Part shown: piece after piece, positions 17,908-27,686 of the stretch | How positions within the stretch are numbered: the stretch's first letter is position 1 | How the letters are laid out: every line of letters begins with the position of its first letter | From: an uncultured Methylococcaceae bacterium | GTDB lineage: Bacteria; Pseudomonadota; Gammaproteobacteria; Methylococcales; Methylococcaceae | Direction: 5' to 3' | NCBI GenBank assembly: GCA_903934875.1 | Contig: CAIZPP010000116.1 | Span: 1-64,000 of the forward strand | DNA: 64,000 nt | Notes under the pieces: model-generated | What the model was told of the DNA's origin: nothing | Database searches by the model: none | What the model saw: the letters and a program-made list of their open reading frames with translations, nothing else | Position numbers and translations under genes: made by a program

Positions 17908-20334
17908 TCAGTGGGCGGTAATTGCATTCACCGCCGCTTGCTTTCCTGAGCAATCCGAATCGACCACCACTGGAATCTTCGGTAGGGGTTCAGGCAGCCT
18001 CTGCAGGGCTAAGGCCAACACTTCATCAATCCAGCGCACACTGATGACTTTCAAATCCTGCTTGATGTTATCCGGGATTTCCGTCAAATCCTTTTCGTTC
18101 TCCTTCGGAATAAGCACGGTGTCAATGCCTCCACGGTGTGCCGCAAGCAACTTTTCCTTAAGCCCGCCAATAGGCAGCACCTCACCGCGCAAGGTAATCT
18201 CTCCGGTCATGGCAACATTGGATCGAACGGGAATCTTGGTCAGTGCGGAAACAAAAGCCGTGCACATGCCTATGCCCGCGCTAGGACCGTCTTTTGGCGT
18301 GGCACCTTCCGGCACATGGATATGGACATCATTCTTCTGGTAGAAGGCCGGGTCAATGCCAAGAACATCCGAACGACTCCTAACCACAGTCATCGCAGTA
18401 TGGATTGACTCCTGCATCACCTCACCAAGCTTGCCGGTAAAGGTCTGCTTGCCTGTTCCTGTCATGATTGCAGCCTCAATGGTGAGCAACTCCCCACCCA
18501 CTTCAGTCCATGCCAAACCTGTCACTTGCCCAATCTCATCGTTCTCTTCCACCCTGCCGTAACGGAAGCGCTGCACCCCCAAATATTGGTCGAGATTGCC
18601 TTCAGTCACTGTAATTTGCTCGGCATACGGTTTCAACATCAAGCTTTTGACTACTTTGCGGCAGATTTTGGCGATGTCACGCTCCAAGTTCCGCACCCCC
18701 GCCTCCCTGGTGTAATACCGAATGATGCCGCGCACGGCAGATTCGCTAATTTCTATTTCACTCTCTTTCAATCCATTGTTTTTAATCTGCTTGGGGATAA
18801 GATAACGCAAAGCGATATTAATCTTTTCGACCTCAGTGTAACCTGCGATGCGTATGACCTCCATGCGATCCAGCAATGGGGCGGGGATATTCATCGTGTT
18901 GGCCGTTGCGATGAACATCACTTCCGACAAATCGAAATCTACCTCTAGGTAGTGGTCATTGAAGGTATGGTTCTGCTCAGGGTCCAACACTTCCAACAAA
19001 GCCGATGCCGGGTCGCCGCGAAAGTCTTGCGCCATCTTGTCAATTTCATCCAGCATAAACATCGGATTGCGGGATTTTACCTTGGACAGATTTTGCAGAA
19101 TCTTGCCTGGCAAAGAGCCGATGTAAGTGCGCCGGTGTCCGCGAATTTCCGCCTCGTCGCGAACGCCGCCTAAAGCCATGCGCACATATTTGCGGTTGGT
19201 GGCCCTGGCAATGGATTGTCCCAGCGAGGTTTTTCCGACACCGGGGGGTCCTACCAAACAGAGTATTGGACCTTTTAATTTTTTGACACGGTTTTGCACC
19301 GCCAAATATTCAAGTATGCGCTCCTTCACCTTTTCCAGTCCGTAATGGTCCTTTTCAAGCACCTCCTCGGCCTTGTTCAAATCCAGGCTGACCTTGGTGC
19401 GCCTCTTCCACGGCACGCCGACCATCCAGTCGATATAATTGCGCACTACCGTAGCTTCCGCCGACATCGGCGACATCAGCTTCAGCTTGTTTAATTCAGC
19501 ATCGGCTTTGGCGCGGGCTGCCTCGGGCATGCCTGCCTTTTCGATTTTACGTGCGAGTTCCTCGATTTCGTTGGGCACATCCTCCATTTCCCCAAGCTCC
19601 TTCTGGATTGCCTTCATCTGCTCGTTGAGGTAATACTCCCTCTGGTTTTTTTCCATCTGCTGCTTCACCCGTCCACGGATGCGCTTCTCCATCTCCAGCA
19701 TATCGACCTCGTTTTCCATCAAGGTCATCAGCTTTTCGAGGCGTCCGGCAATATCGTCCATTTCCAAAATCGCCTGCTTTTCTTCGATTTTGATGGTCAT
19801 ATGGGCCGCTATCGTGTCGGCTAGGCGGCTAGGATCGTCAATGCCGGAAAGGGAGTTGAGAACCTCCGGTGGAATGCGCTTGTTAAGCTTAACGTACTGG
19901 TCGAAGGTGTTGATGGCCGTCCGCGACAATACTTCAATTTCTTGGTCGCTCAAATCCAAACGGTCATGCAAGGGGGTCACTGCGGCAACATAATGCTTGC
20001 CCACAATGCGGTATTTTTCAACTTTGCAGCGCTGGTTGCCTTCAACCAGCACTTTGACGGTGCCGTCGGGCAATTTCAAAAGTTGCAGGATGTTGGACAG
20101 GGTTCCCACCTCATACAAGTCAGGAAAGCCCGGATCGTCGTTTTCCGCATCCTTTTGCGCCACTAGCATGATCTGTTTGTTTTCCCTCATGGCGCTTTCC
20201 AAAGCCTGGATCGACTTGTCCCGCCCGACAAACAGAGGAATTACCATATGCGGATAAACCACCACGTCGCGCAAGGGTAAAACGGGTACCATTTTTTCCA
20301 CATAACTATCATTTTCTGGCAATTTTTTTTCCAT
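17908..20334 (-). CDS. lon: ATP-dependent protease La (Lon)
   Basis: The 808-residue protein has an N-terminal substrate-binding region ([20 protein letters not shown]), a coiled coil, an AAA+ module with Walker [13 protein letters not shown] (about residue 360) and a C-terminal Ser-Lys protease. The catalytic Ser is in [11 protein letters not shown] (about 680) and the Lys in [14 protein letters not shown] (about 724). It degrades damaged and regulatory proteins in the cytoplasm. It follows clpX by about 145 bp. Confidence 0.98.
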   Translation of the reverse strand: MEKKLPENDSYVEKMVPVLPLRDVVVYPHMVIPLFVGRDKSIQALESAMRENKQIMLVAQKDAENDDPGFPDLYEVGTLSNILQLLKLPDGTVKVLVEGNQRCKVEKYRIVGKHYVAAVTPLHDRLDLSDQEIEVLSRTAINTFDQYVKLNKRIPPEVLNSLSGIDDPSRLADTIAAHMTIKIEEKQAILEMDDIAGRLEKLMTLMENEVDMLEMEKRIRGRVKQQMEKNQREYYLNEQMKAIQKELGEMEDVPNEIEELARKIEKAGMPEAARAKADAELNKLKLMSPMSAEATVVRNYIDWMVGVPWKRRTKVSLDLNKAEEVLEKDHYGLEKVKERILEYLAVQNRVKKLKGPILCLVGPPGVGKTSLGQSIARATNRKYVRMALGGVRDEAEIRGHRRTYIGSLPGKILQNLSKVKSRNPMFMLDEIDKMAQDFRGDPASALLEVLDPEQNHTFNDHYLEVDFDLSEVMFIATANTMNIPAPLLDRMEVIRIAGYTEVEKINIALRYLIPKQIKNNGLKESEIEISESAVRGIIRYYTREAGVRNLERDIAKICRKVVKSLMLKPYAEQITVTEGNLDQYLGVQRFRYGRVEENDEIGQVTGLAWTEVGGELLTIEAAIMTGTGKQTFTGKLGEVMQESIHTAMTVVRSRSDVLGIDPAFYQKNDVHIHVPEGATPKDGPSAGIGMCTAFVSALTKIPVRSNVAMTGEITLRGEVLPIGGLKEKLLAAHRGGIDTVLIPKENEKDLTEIPDNIKQDLKVISVRWIDEVLALALQRLPEPLPKIPVVVDSDCSGKQAAVNAITAH

Positions 20335-20379
20335 AGGAGAACCCTTTGAAGTAACTTAGGAAGCGAACGGGGTAACCCA

Positions 20380-20438
20380 ACTTGGCCTTATTTTGTGCAA
20401 GGCCAAGCTGATAATACCTCATCTTACGCCATGAGGAA
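20380..20438. promoter_or_regulatory. inverted repeats in the clpX-lon gap
   Basis: CTTGGCC..GGCCAAG (about 20380-20407) and CCTCAT..ATGAGG (about 20418-20434) can form two hairpins. They may attenuate clpX readthrough or bind a regulator. I see no clear heat-shock promoter, and no T-run that would make a classical terminator. Confidence 0.3.
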
Positions 20439-20478
20439 CGCTTGATGCCGAAAAAAGTGCAAACACATTGGAGGGGGA

Positions 20479-21753
20479 TTATTCTGCCGAGGCAAACTGC
20501 TTTTCTTCGCTTTTATAGATTAAGTAGGGCTGAATCTCACCTTTGACTACTTTTTCATCAATAACGACCTTGGAAATATGGTCTGTGGAAGGCAGTTCAT
20601 ACATGGTATCGAGTAGAATGTGTTCAAGAATGGTGCGCAGCCCCCTCGCACCGGTTTTTCTTTCCATGGCGCGCGTGGAGATTGTTTTGAGGGCATCTTC
20701 ACGAATTTCAAGATCGCATCCCTCCATCTCAAACAATTTTTTGTATTGTTTGACCAAGGCGTTTTTGGGTTCGGTCAAAATTTTCACCAAAGCATCCTGG
20801 TCCAACTCCTCCAAAGTGGCGACAACCGGTAGCCGACCCACAAACTCGGGAATCAATCCATAACGGATAAGATCCTCCGCTTCCACGTCGGCCAGCACCT
20901 GGCCTACATTCCGGCGCTGGTCCTTGCTTTTGACATCGGCTGAAAAGCCAATGCCGCCTTTTTCAGAACGGGCGCTGATTATCTTGTCCAAACCAGCGAA
21001 CGCTCCGCCGCATATGAATAGAATATTCGCCGTGTTGACTTGCAGAAACTCCTGCTGGGGGTGCTTGCGGCCACCTTGTGGCGGGACCGAGGCGACAGTC
21101 CCCTCAATCAGTTTTAGTAGCGCCTGTTGCACACCTTCGCCCGAAACATCACGGGTAATGGAAGGATTGTCTGACTTGCGCGATATTTTGTCGATCTCAT
21201 CAATATAAACAATGCCCGACTCGGCTTTTGCCACATCATAATCGCATTTTTGCAGGATTTTCTGGATGATGTTCTCCACATCCTCGCCTACATAGCCGGC
21301 CTCAGTCAGCGTGGTGGCATCGGCGATGGTGAAAGGCACATCAAGAAGCCGCGCCAAGGTTTCAGCCAACAAAGTTTTGCCCGACCCAGTCGGCCCGATC
21401 AGCAGGATATTGCTCTTCGCCAACTCGACCTCATGCTTCCTGCCTTGGCTGCGCAAGCGCTTATAATGGTTGTACACAGCCACTGCCAAGATGCGCTTGG
21501 CCCTTTCCTGGCCAATGACGTATTCGTCCAAGACATTTTTAATTTCCTTGGGCTTGGGCAACTTATCCGAGTTTCCTGAAACGTTATCCTGCAACTCCTC
21601 GCGGATGATGTCGTTGCACAATTCAACGCATTCATCACACACGAAAACAGCCGGACCGGCAATGAGTTTTCGAACCTCATGCTGGCTTTTTCCACAAAAA
21701 GAACAGTACAGAAGCTTGCCGCTTCCATCCTTGCCGGTTTTATCGTCACTCAT
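20479..21753 (-). CDS. clpX: ClpX, ATPase subunit of ClpXP
   Basis: The 424 residues open with the C4 zinc-binding domain ([18 protein letters not shown]). Walker A is [18 protein letters not shown] (about residue 120), Walker B is [11 protein letters not shown], and sensor and arginine regions follow ([17 protein letters not shown]). ClpX unfolds substrates and feeds them to ClpP. It is downstream of clpP in the same direction. Confidence 0.98.
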   Translation of the reverse strand: MSDDKTGKDGSGKLLYCSFCGKSQHEVRKLIAGPAVFVCDECVELCNDIIREELQDNVSGNSDKLPKPKEIKNVLDEYVIGQERAKRILAVAVYNHYKRLRSQGRKHEVELAKSNILLIGPTGSGKTLLAETLARLLDVPFTIADATTLTEAGYVGEDVENIIQKILQKCDYDVAKAESGIVYIDEIDKISRKSDNPSITRDVSGEGVQQALLKLIEGTVASVPPQGGRKHPQQEFLQVNTANILFICGGAFAGLDKIISARSEKGGIGFSADVKSKDQRRNVGQVLADVEAEDLIRYGLIPEFVGRLPVVATLEELDQDALVKILTEPKNALVKQYKKLFEMEGCDLEIREDALKTISTRAMERKTGARGLRTILEHILLDTMYELPSTDHISKVVIDEKVVKGEIQPYLIYKSEEKQFASAE

Positions 21754-21877
21754 CGCAACCCCCTAAACTCAATCATATGTCCGACACAGCATCGGGCCAT
21801 CTATTCAACACTTGCATCAATCGCTGTTTTCATCTAACAACAACAAAACACGCATAGCAGACAATTGCAGCCCACGC

Positions 21878-22501
21878 TCAGCCAGCGGGTGCCTGGCGGC
21901 TGGCAAGAACTTTGTCAATTAGACCATACTGGACGGCATCATCACCGCTCATAAAGTTGTCACGGTCAGTATCAAGCTGTATCTTCTCAAGTGGTTGCCC
22001 ACAGTGCTTAGCTAAAATTTTGTTCAGGCGCTCTCGCACAGCGAGGATTTCCCGTGCGTGGATGTCAAAGTCGCTGGCTTGTCCTTGGAAACCACCTAAG
22101 GGTTGGTGGATCATCACCCTGGAATGGGGCAAACAATAACGCTTGCCTGCGGCTCCGCCTGCTAGCAGCAACGCGCCCATGCTGGCCGCCTGCCCGATGC
22201 AAAGGGTGCTGACATCTGGCTTGATAAATTGCATGGTGTCATAGATGGCCAAGCCGGCCGTCACCGCACCGCCTGGCGAATTGATGTAAAGGTGGATGTC
22301 TTTGTCAGGATTTTCAGACTCCAGGAACAGCATCTGGGCCACGACCAGATTCGCCATATAGTCTTCAACCGGACCCACCAGAAAGATGACACGCTCTTTT
22401 AACAGGCGTGAATAAATATCAAATGCGCGTTCGCCCCGTGCGGACTGCTCAATGACAATGGGCACTAGTCCGCCCGCTGCGTGGATTTCGTTTGATTTCA
22501 T
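21878..22501 (-). CDS. clpP: ClpP protease subunit
   Basis: The 207-residue serine protease contains the oxyanion segment INSPGGAV, nucleophile Ser in [14 protein letters not shown], catalytic His in [11 protein letters not shown] and Asp in [13 protein letters not shown]. It assembles as a tetradecamer with ClpX. It lies 32 bp after trigger factor, as in E. coli. Confidence 0.98.
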   Translation of the reverse strand: MKSNEIHAAGGLVPIVIEQSARGERAFDIYSRLLKERVIFLVGPVEDYMANLVVAQMLFLESENPDKDIHLYINSPGGAVTAGLAIYDTMQFIKPDVSTLCIGQAASMGALLLAGGAAGKRYCLPHSRVMIHQPLGGFQGQASDFDIHAREILAVRERLNKILAKHCGQPLEKIQLDTDRDNFMSGDDAVQYGLIDKVLASRQAPAG

Positions 22502-22533
22502 GTTTTATTGCCTTGTAAGATATTTATGCAACG

Positions 22534-23859
22534 TCATCTTTGGACAGCCTGTGGGGAAGGCATGGTTAATTCCTTGAAACTAATTTGTTTTTCACTGACT
22601 TTTGCCGTTTCGAGGATGAGATCGACAGCCTGATCCTCAAGAACCATGCTTTGCACTCGCTCCAATTCATTGCGGTTGGAATTGGCATAATACCAGTCCA
22701 CCACTTCTTCGGGGTTCTCGAAACTCAAGGCTAGTTCTTCAATCGTACGGCGCACTCTTCCGTTATCCAAGGCAATATAGTTGATTTCGACGATTCGGCC
22801 AATCAGCAAACCTAGCGCTACGCGGCGGCGGGCCAAGGGGACAAAAACCTGCTTAGCAGCGGACTCGTCGAAAGTTTGTTTGCGTTTTTCCGCTTCGCCC
22901 TTGGCCGAGTTGATCAAACTTTTCAATTCTTCATTCACCAACACCGTAGGCAAGCTCAAGGCTTCATTCCGAAGAAACAAGGCATCCATAACCGAATTCT
23001 TGGTCTTAAGATTTGCCGCCCGGTTCTTTTCCCGCTCCATGCTAGACAGTATATCTGCCCGGAAAGCATCCACGTCGCCATTTTTGATTCCAAAGGTCTG
23101 CACGAACACATCATCCAATTCAGGCAACACGCTCTGTTCGACACGAATCACTTCAACAGAAAACTGGCCTGATTTGCCGCCCAAATTGCCAAGTCCCGAA
23201 TCCTGCGGAAACTCCAGGGTAAACGTCTTATACGAGCCAACCAAGCTGCCAATGAGCTCTTCCTCAAAACCCGGAAGCTGTTGTTTAGAGCCGAGCACAA
23301 TAGAATAGTTTAGCACTTTGCCATTAGTAAGGTTTTCGCCCTCTGATTCGCCGGAAAAGTGGATAGTCAAGCGGTCACCCAGTGCAGCGGGATCGTCGGA
23401 TGGATGCCATGTCCTGCGCTGTTCGCGCAGTTGCAACAGCATGTCATCCAAATCCTGCTCTGTCACTTCGGAAACAAAACGGTCAACTTCCAAAAGCTCC
23501 AGCGGGTATAGGACAAACTCCGGCATGACCTCAAAGTCGGCCACATATCTCAAGCCCTCCCCCTCTGCCGTGGCTTCAGGCGTAATCAATGGCCCCGCAA
23601 CTGGCCTTAGCTTTTCATCGCGCACCGCTTCATTAAAGCTTGACGTGATCAATTCCGCAACAACCTCCTGCCGCACACCCTTGCCATATTTCTTTTGCAG
23701 CAGGCTCTGCGGTGTCTTTCCCGGCCTAAACCCATTGAGTTTGACGCTTCCCACCATGGATTTGAGACGCTGCTGCACTTGTTCCTGAATTTTTTGCTCA
23801 GGAACTTGAACGGTCATTTTTCTGCTTAATTCGGAAGTTGTTTCGATTGAAACTTGCAT
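22534..23859 (-). CDS. tig: trigger factor
   Basis: The ribosome-bound chaperone and prolyl isomerase has 441 residues. The ribosome-docking signature GFRPGKTP is at about residue 44, followed by the FKBP-like domain (GDRLTIHFSGESEGENL) and the helical C-terminal cradle. The first codons MQVSIETTSELSRKM are typical. It is first of the tig-clpP-clpX-lon-HU block. Confidence 0.97.
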   Translation of the reverse strand: MQVSIETTSELSRKMTVQVPEQKIQEQVQQRLKSMVGSVKLNGFRPGKTPQSLLQKKYGKGVRQEVVAELITSSFNEAVRDEKLRPVAGPLITPEATAEGEGLRYVADFEVMPEFVLYPLELLEVDRFVSEVTEQDLDDMLLQLREQRRTWHPSDDPAALGDRLTIHFSGESEGENLTNGKVLNYSIVLGSKQQLPGFEEELIGSLVGSYKTFTLEFPQDSGLGNLGGKSGQFSVEVIRVEQSVLPELDDVFVQTFGIKNGDVDAFRADILSSMEREKNRAANLKTKNSVMDALFLRNEALSLPTVLVNEELKSLINSAKGEAEKRKQTFDESAAKQVFVPLARRRVALGLLIGRIVEINYIALDNGRVRRTIEELALSFENPEEVVDWYYANSNRNELERVQSMVLEDQAVDLILETAKVSEKQISFKELTMPSPQAVQR

Positions 23860-23995
23860 GTAGTGGTCCTCAAACTGAAATTTTTTAGTGAAAATCTCAC
23901 AGTTGCGGGCGCACTTAACACTCCCCGCCGCATCCCAGAAGCTATTAAGGGGTCTGCCGGGAAACGGCCGGAAGAGGCCAAGGCGCGTTTAATTG

Positions 23996-24080
<85 letters not shown>

Positions 24081-24541
24081 TTGTGGAATTATGATGGATT
24101 ATACTCTAATTTCTGGGCGTTTGACGATGCGAAAAGCCCCCGCCTGACAGCCAAGCGCGGCTAGTCCTTCCTGCGGCATTAGAAAACTGCCTATATCGCA
24201 ACGTAAACGTAATAATGACATTATATGATTAGTTTGCTATTTTTTCATCTTTCCCCATGATCTGCAAGCACACCAGTGATTTTGCAGCAATTCTTAATTT
24301 GGCGTAAATGCCCGTCCGGCATAGGGCCGGGTTGCGCATAACGCAAACCTGATGCTTGCAGTGACTTTTCTGTACTACCGCACCGTAACCCGCCATGCTG
24401 CCCACTCTGTAGGATGGACATTTAGCGTGCCGGAATTCCAAGGGCGGCAACCCCTTGCCGCCATAGGTTACGTGGCGGTGCACATCGGCATGGGGGTGCC
24501 GACCTACCCGCTTGGGAGCGGGTCATCAAGATTCAGCGATA
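24081..24541. other. gene-free stretch
   Basis: I see no convincing gene in these 461 bases. Small inverted repeats occur, for instance CCCGTCCGGCATAGGGCCGGG near 24309 and GGCGGCAACCCCTTGCCGCC near 24444. The open frames here show no protein-like pattern. Confidence 0.5.
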
Positions 24542-24952
24542 TCATCGTTCTGAGAATGTGGGGGTAACCGCCACCCGAAGGCCGTAATGGCTGTGGCGGG
24601 CGAAGGGGATGGGGTTGTTGTTCGGGCGGACGGAGCAGCGGGCGTAACTAGAATTGTCGTCAAACGCACCACCCCGCAACACACGGGTACCGCTTTTTAA
24701 AGATTCTTCCCGCCCGTCTTTTGGTTGATAGGGACAGGGCCGGTACAGGCTGCGCGTCCATTCCAACACATTGCCAACCATATCATACAAGTCATAGCCA
24801 TTGGGAGGAAAGCAACCTACGGCGGAGGTGTCGCCAATCTTTGAGTAGGCATAATTCGCCCATTTTGGATCCAGCTTTTCTTGGAATGCCCATAGGCTCA
24901 TCCAATCCTTTTTGTTGACGCTTCCGCTGCTGATATCCGTTAGCTTGTTACC
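24542..24952 (-). pseudogene. formylglycine-generating-enzyme-like (SUMF1) protein, C-terminal remnant
   Basis: About 135 codons encode the C-terminal part of a SUMF1/FGE-sulfatase domain: VGCFPPNGYDLYDMVGNVLE, RVLRGGAFDDNSSYARCSVR and HYGLRVA, all diagnostic. The frame is open upstream to a TAG near 24963. That stop lies in a short palindromic repeat (ATTTCGGCATCCCTGCCGAAAT, with arms of 10-11 bases) shared with 59310-59345. The N-terminal half of the domain is absent, so this is a gene remnant cut off by the repeat or a deletion. Confidence 0.8.
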
Positions 24953-25028
24953 GTCCTTGGCCTAGATTTCGGCATCCCTGCCGAAATGACGGGTCTTTGA
25001 ACCAAAATGAGAATTGCTGTTGAAATCT
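24938..25028 (-). repeat. 90-bp repeat with a GCCGAAAT palindrome (copy 1)
   Basis: The reverse complement of this stretch matches 59283-59372 over about 88 bp with few differences (AACAGCAATTCTCA at one end, AAGGACGGTAACAAGC at the other). The core is an inverted repeat ATTTCGGCA/TGCCGAAAT. In this copy it runs into the reading frame of the SUMF1 remnant. Confidence 0.7.
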
Positions 25029-25161
25029 CCATTTGCTTGCATAGGGTACCGGAGTGTGTTGGCTAAAAATCGTTATAATACTGTCATGCCGCCCACAACC
25101 ACAGCCCAGCTAATTGATGTTATGATCTGGACAACAATTGACTACGAACTTTGGAATCCCC

Positions 25162-26043
25162 ATGCGTTTCCTAGATGTCAAAACCGACTATGCCTTCAAG
25201 AAGGTTTTCGGCAGTGCCGATAGCAAGCCTATCCTGATCAGTTTCCTCAACGCCCTGATTGGGTTTCCCAAGGGGCGGGAAGTGACCGATCTGGTCATCG
25301 TCGATCCCTACCAAATCCCGCTGCTGCAAGGCATGAAGGACACCTATGTGGATGTCAAAGCCACGTTGGCCGACGGGCGCGAAGTTATCGTCGAGATGCA
25401 AGTGCTCAACGTCAAGGGCTTCGAACAGCGCATTTTGTATAACGCCGCCAAGAGTTATTCCCGGCAATTGCGCGAAGGCGAGGACTATACCCTGTTGAAT
25501 CCGGTCATTGCCCTGACCCTGACCGACTTCACCTTGTTCGATGGGGAAGAGATTTGCAGCCGGTTTCTGTTGCTGGAAAAGGAGCGCTTCATCCAATACC
25601 GCGACGACATCGAGCTGATTTTTTTCGAGTTGCCGAAGTTCATTCTAAACGAAGGCCAACTGATGACGATCCAAGACAAATGGCTTTACTTCGTCAAAAA
25701 CGCCGGACGTTTGAACGTAGTTCCGCAAGTACTGGACGAGGCGCCAATTCGAGAGGCTTTCGCAATTGCCAACACCGCAGCCATGTCGCAGGAAGATTTG
25801 GAACAGCAAGAACGGAGGCACGATTTCATCCGCCTGCAACGGGGTTCGCAAGCCAAGGCATTTGAGGATGGGCAGGCCGTGGGCGAGGCCAAGGGCGAAG
25901 CGCGGGGGCGGGCAGAGGGGGAGCAGGCCAAGGCGCAGGCTGTGGCGAGGAATTTGTTGCCGATGCTGGACGATACCGCCATCGCTGCCGTTACCGGTTT
26001 ACCCGTTGCAGCGGTGGCACGGCTGAGAACGGAGATCAAATGA
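25162..26043 (+). CDS. Rpn-family recombination-promoting nuclease / PD-(D/E)xK transposase-like protein
   Basis: The protein of about 293 residues has the family start FLDVKTDYAFKKVFGS and the nuclease core (DLVIVDPYQIP.., YVDVKATLADGREVIVEMQV with the D-ExQ active-site pattern). The tail is a charged low-complexity helix (GQAVGEAKGEARGRAEGEQ). Rpn proteins are DNA endonucleases that raise recA-independent recombination. The start ATG 25162 fits the family. Its stop overlaps the start of the aldolase gene (ATGA), an unusual pairing. Confidence 0.85.
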   Translation: MRFLDVKTDYAFKKVFGSADSKPILISFLNALIGFPKGREVTDLVIVDPYQIPLLQGMKDTYVDVKATLADGREVIVEMQVLNVKGFEQRILYNAAKSYSRQLREGEDYTLLNPVIALTLTDFTLFDGEEICSRFLLLEKERFIQYRDDIELIFFELPKFILNEGQLMTIQDKWLYFVKNAGRLNVVPQVLDEAPIREAFAIANTAAMSQEDLEQQERRHDFIRLQRGSQAKAFEDGQAVGEAKGEARGRAEGEQAKAQAVARNLLPMLDDTAIAAVTGLPVAAVARLRTEIK

Positions 26044-26774
26044 CCCGAAATCACGCACCTATCAGCACAAGCATCGACGAAGGCGTCATTAAATTCGATT
26101 TGGCCTTTAACCACGCCCCGCCGCAAGAATTGGAAGCCATCACGGAATTAAATGCTTGGCGGCATATCCTCTACCGCCTTGGGCTGACCGGCTGCGACCC
26201 CGCCCGTTACCAAGGGCTGGCTTACGGCAATGTCAGCATGCGCACAGGGCCAAGCAGTTTCATCATCAGCGGGACACAAACGGGGGCTAAACCTCACTTG
26301 TCCCTTGGCGATTATTGCCTAGTCTTGGGTTTCGACTTGGCGAAAAACCAAGTATGGGCGCAAGGCCCCATCGAGCCGTCTTCGGAAGCGTTGACGCACG
26401 GGGCGGTTTACTCGGTCAACCCAGACACGAACTGCGTGCTCCATGTCCATTCGCCGTTGCTATGGCGCAGTGCCACACAACTGGGCATTGCTCAAACAGA
26501 TGCCTCCATCGCTTATGGCACCCCGGAAATGGGGCTAGCCGTTGGGCTGGCCGCAGAGGGCCGTAGCCAAGGGATTATCTCCATGGGTGGCCATGAAGAC
26601 GGGCTAATTGCCTTTGCCGATACGATCTGCATTGCCGCCATTGAATTGGTTAAATGCCTGGCAGAGGCGGAGAAACTATCACTCGTAGGATGGGCAAAGG
26701 CCGCTAGGCCGTGCCCATCAAACCGCGCAGACCTAGATGGGCAGGACCCTAGGGGGCCTTTGCACTGCCATTAA
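26040..26774 (+). CDS. class II aldolase/adducin-domain protein with repeat-derived C-terminus
   Basis: The class II aldolase fold is seen in GLAYGNVSMRTGPSSFIISG, EALTHGAVYS and CVLHVHSPLLWR. The metal-binding His pair is in HVHSP and a further His in MGGHEDG. Family members act on phosphorylated sugars such as fuculose- or methylthioribulose-phosphate; the substrate here cannot be told. The last 30 or so residues (GWAKAARPCPSNRADL..) are translated from the palindromic family F repeat, so the original C-terminus was replaced. It overlaps the Rpn gene by 4 bp. Confidence 0.75.
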   Translation: MTRNHAPISTSIDEGVIKFDLAFNHAPPQELEAITELNAWRHILYRLGLTGCDPARYQGLAYGNVSMRTGPSSFIISGTQTGAKPHLSLGDYCLVLGFDLAKNQVWAQGPIEPSSEALTHGAVYSVNPDTNCVLHVHSPLLWRSATQLGIAQTDASIAYGTPEMGLAVGLAAEGRSQGIISMGGHEDGLIAFADTICIAAIELVKCLAEAEKLSLVGWAKAARPCPSNRADLDGQDPRGPLHCH

Positions 26775-26965
26775 GTTAAGGATTTTCCTCTCGCCCTGAG
26801 TCCTGAGCTTGTCGAAGGATCGAAGGGTGGACGGAAAATCCCCATATCATGGATCGTTAAACCGTTCATGGCTCGACAGGCTCACCACGAACGGCTTGGC
26901 TTAATGGGGCAGTGAGGGGGCTTTTGTCTATCCTACACTTTGTCCAATTTTGTAGTGATTAAGGA
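26684..26965. repeat. degenerate family F palindrome
   Basis: GTAGGATGGGCAAAGGCCGC at 26687 and the flank CTACACTTTGTCCAATTTTG at 26931 are the same sequences as in the copy at 5105-5218. The two parts are held apart by a family E element (26764-26914). The left part forms the 3' end of the aldolase gene. Confidence 0.7.
26764..26914 (+). repeat. MITE-like element, family E, nested in family F
   Basis: The ends are CACTGCCATTAAGTTAAGGA and the inverted CTTAATGGGGCAGTG. The interior carries the GAGCTTGTCGAAGGATCGAA motif. Flanks GGGGGCCTTTG (left) and GGGGGCTTTTG (right) differ at one of 11 bases and look like a target-site duplication. The second copy is at 33141-33289. Confidence 0.75.
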
Positions 26966-27021
26966 GTAGGAAATAAGGCTTAACCTCCTGCCAGCCGAAA
27001 AGTTAAAAAATAGATGGTCAC

Positions 27022-27354
27022 CTACTTATGCAAAGCCAACCAGACGGTTGCTCCCTCCGCGAGTGTCCACTCCACCCGGTGCCGCTGATGTGCCGGAAGG
27101 TAAAGATAATCCCCCGGTAGCAACTCACAGACTCCCACCTCTCCCTCAATCAGCAAACCCGCCGAGCCTTTTAGCAAAAGCACCCATTCGCCGTGGTCTT
27201 GGTCGTACCATTCCCCATCTGCCGTGGCCTGCCCATAGGAAACAATGCGCTCCAGCTTGAAATGGTCACATTCCAAGAGCTTTTCAAAATGTTCGCAACC
27301 GATGTCAACCGGCAAGTCTGCGAAAATATTTTGCACTTTTTCCGAACCAGCCAT
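27022..27354 (-). CDS. small cupin-domain protein
   Basis: This 110-residue single-domain cupin contains DQDHGEWVLLLKGSAGLLIEG (listed in two pieces, DQDHGEW and VLLLKGSAGLLIEG) and the second motif LLPGDYLYLPAHQRHRVEW with the metal-ligand histidines. Related proteins from many proteobacteria are annotated as phosphoribosylaminoimidazole-carboxylase-like or generic cupins, with no proven function. Its TAG stop (27022-27024) coincides with the end of a repeat element. Confidence 0.85.
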   Translation of the reverse strand: MAGSEKVQNIFADLPVDIGCEHFEKLLECDHFKLERIVSYGQATADGEWYDQDHGEWVLLLKGSAGLLIEGEVGVCELLPGDYLYLPAHQRHRVEWTLAEGATVWLALHK

Positions 27355-27686
27355 TGCCTAAAACCCTTCGCAAGCTTTCCTCTTATCCAAGAAGTGCGCT
27401 TGCGAAAGGCTCTAGGCCTTTGTGTTTGTCGGCCCTGCGGTATTTTGCACGATCCTTAAAAGCAACGGACCGATTGAACTTATAAGCATGTTGGGCGACA
27501 GGGTTTCTCGCCCCGCGTCCGTCCCGCTTTAACTTTTTAGACATACTCAAACTCGCTAATAAACGACTTAATTTGAAGGATTGACAGGATTTTGGTATTT
27601 TACAGCAATTGTTCCAAGTTTTCTTGCATGCATCTTACTAGGATAGCAGATTTTGACGGTAACACCGACACGACTATTGTTCACCC
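27355..27686. other. gene-free stretch upstream of mfd
   Basis: No gene is visible. GGATTGACAGGATTTTGGTA at 27580 contains a TTGACA box that may belong to the mfd promoter, but I find no convincing -10 at the right distance. No repeat shared with the rest of the window was recognised. Confidence 0.4.
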
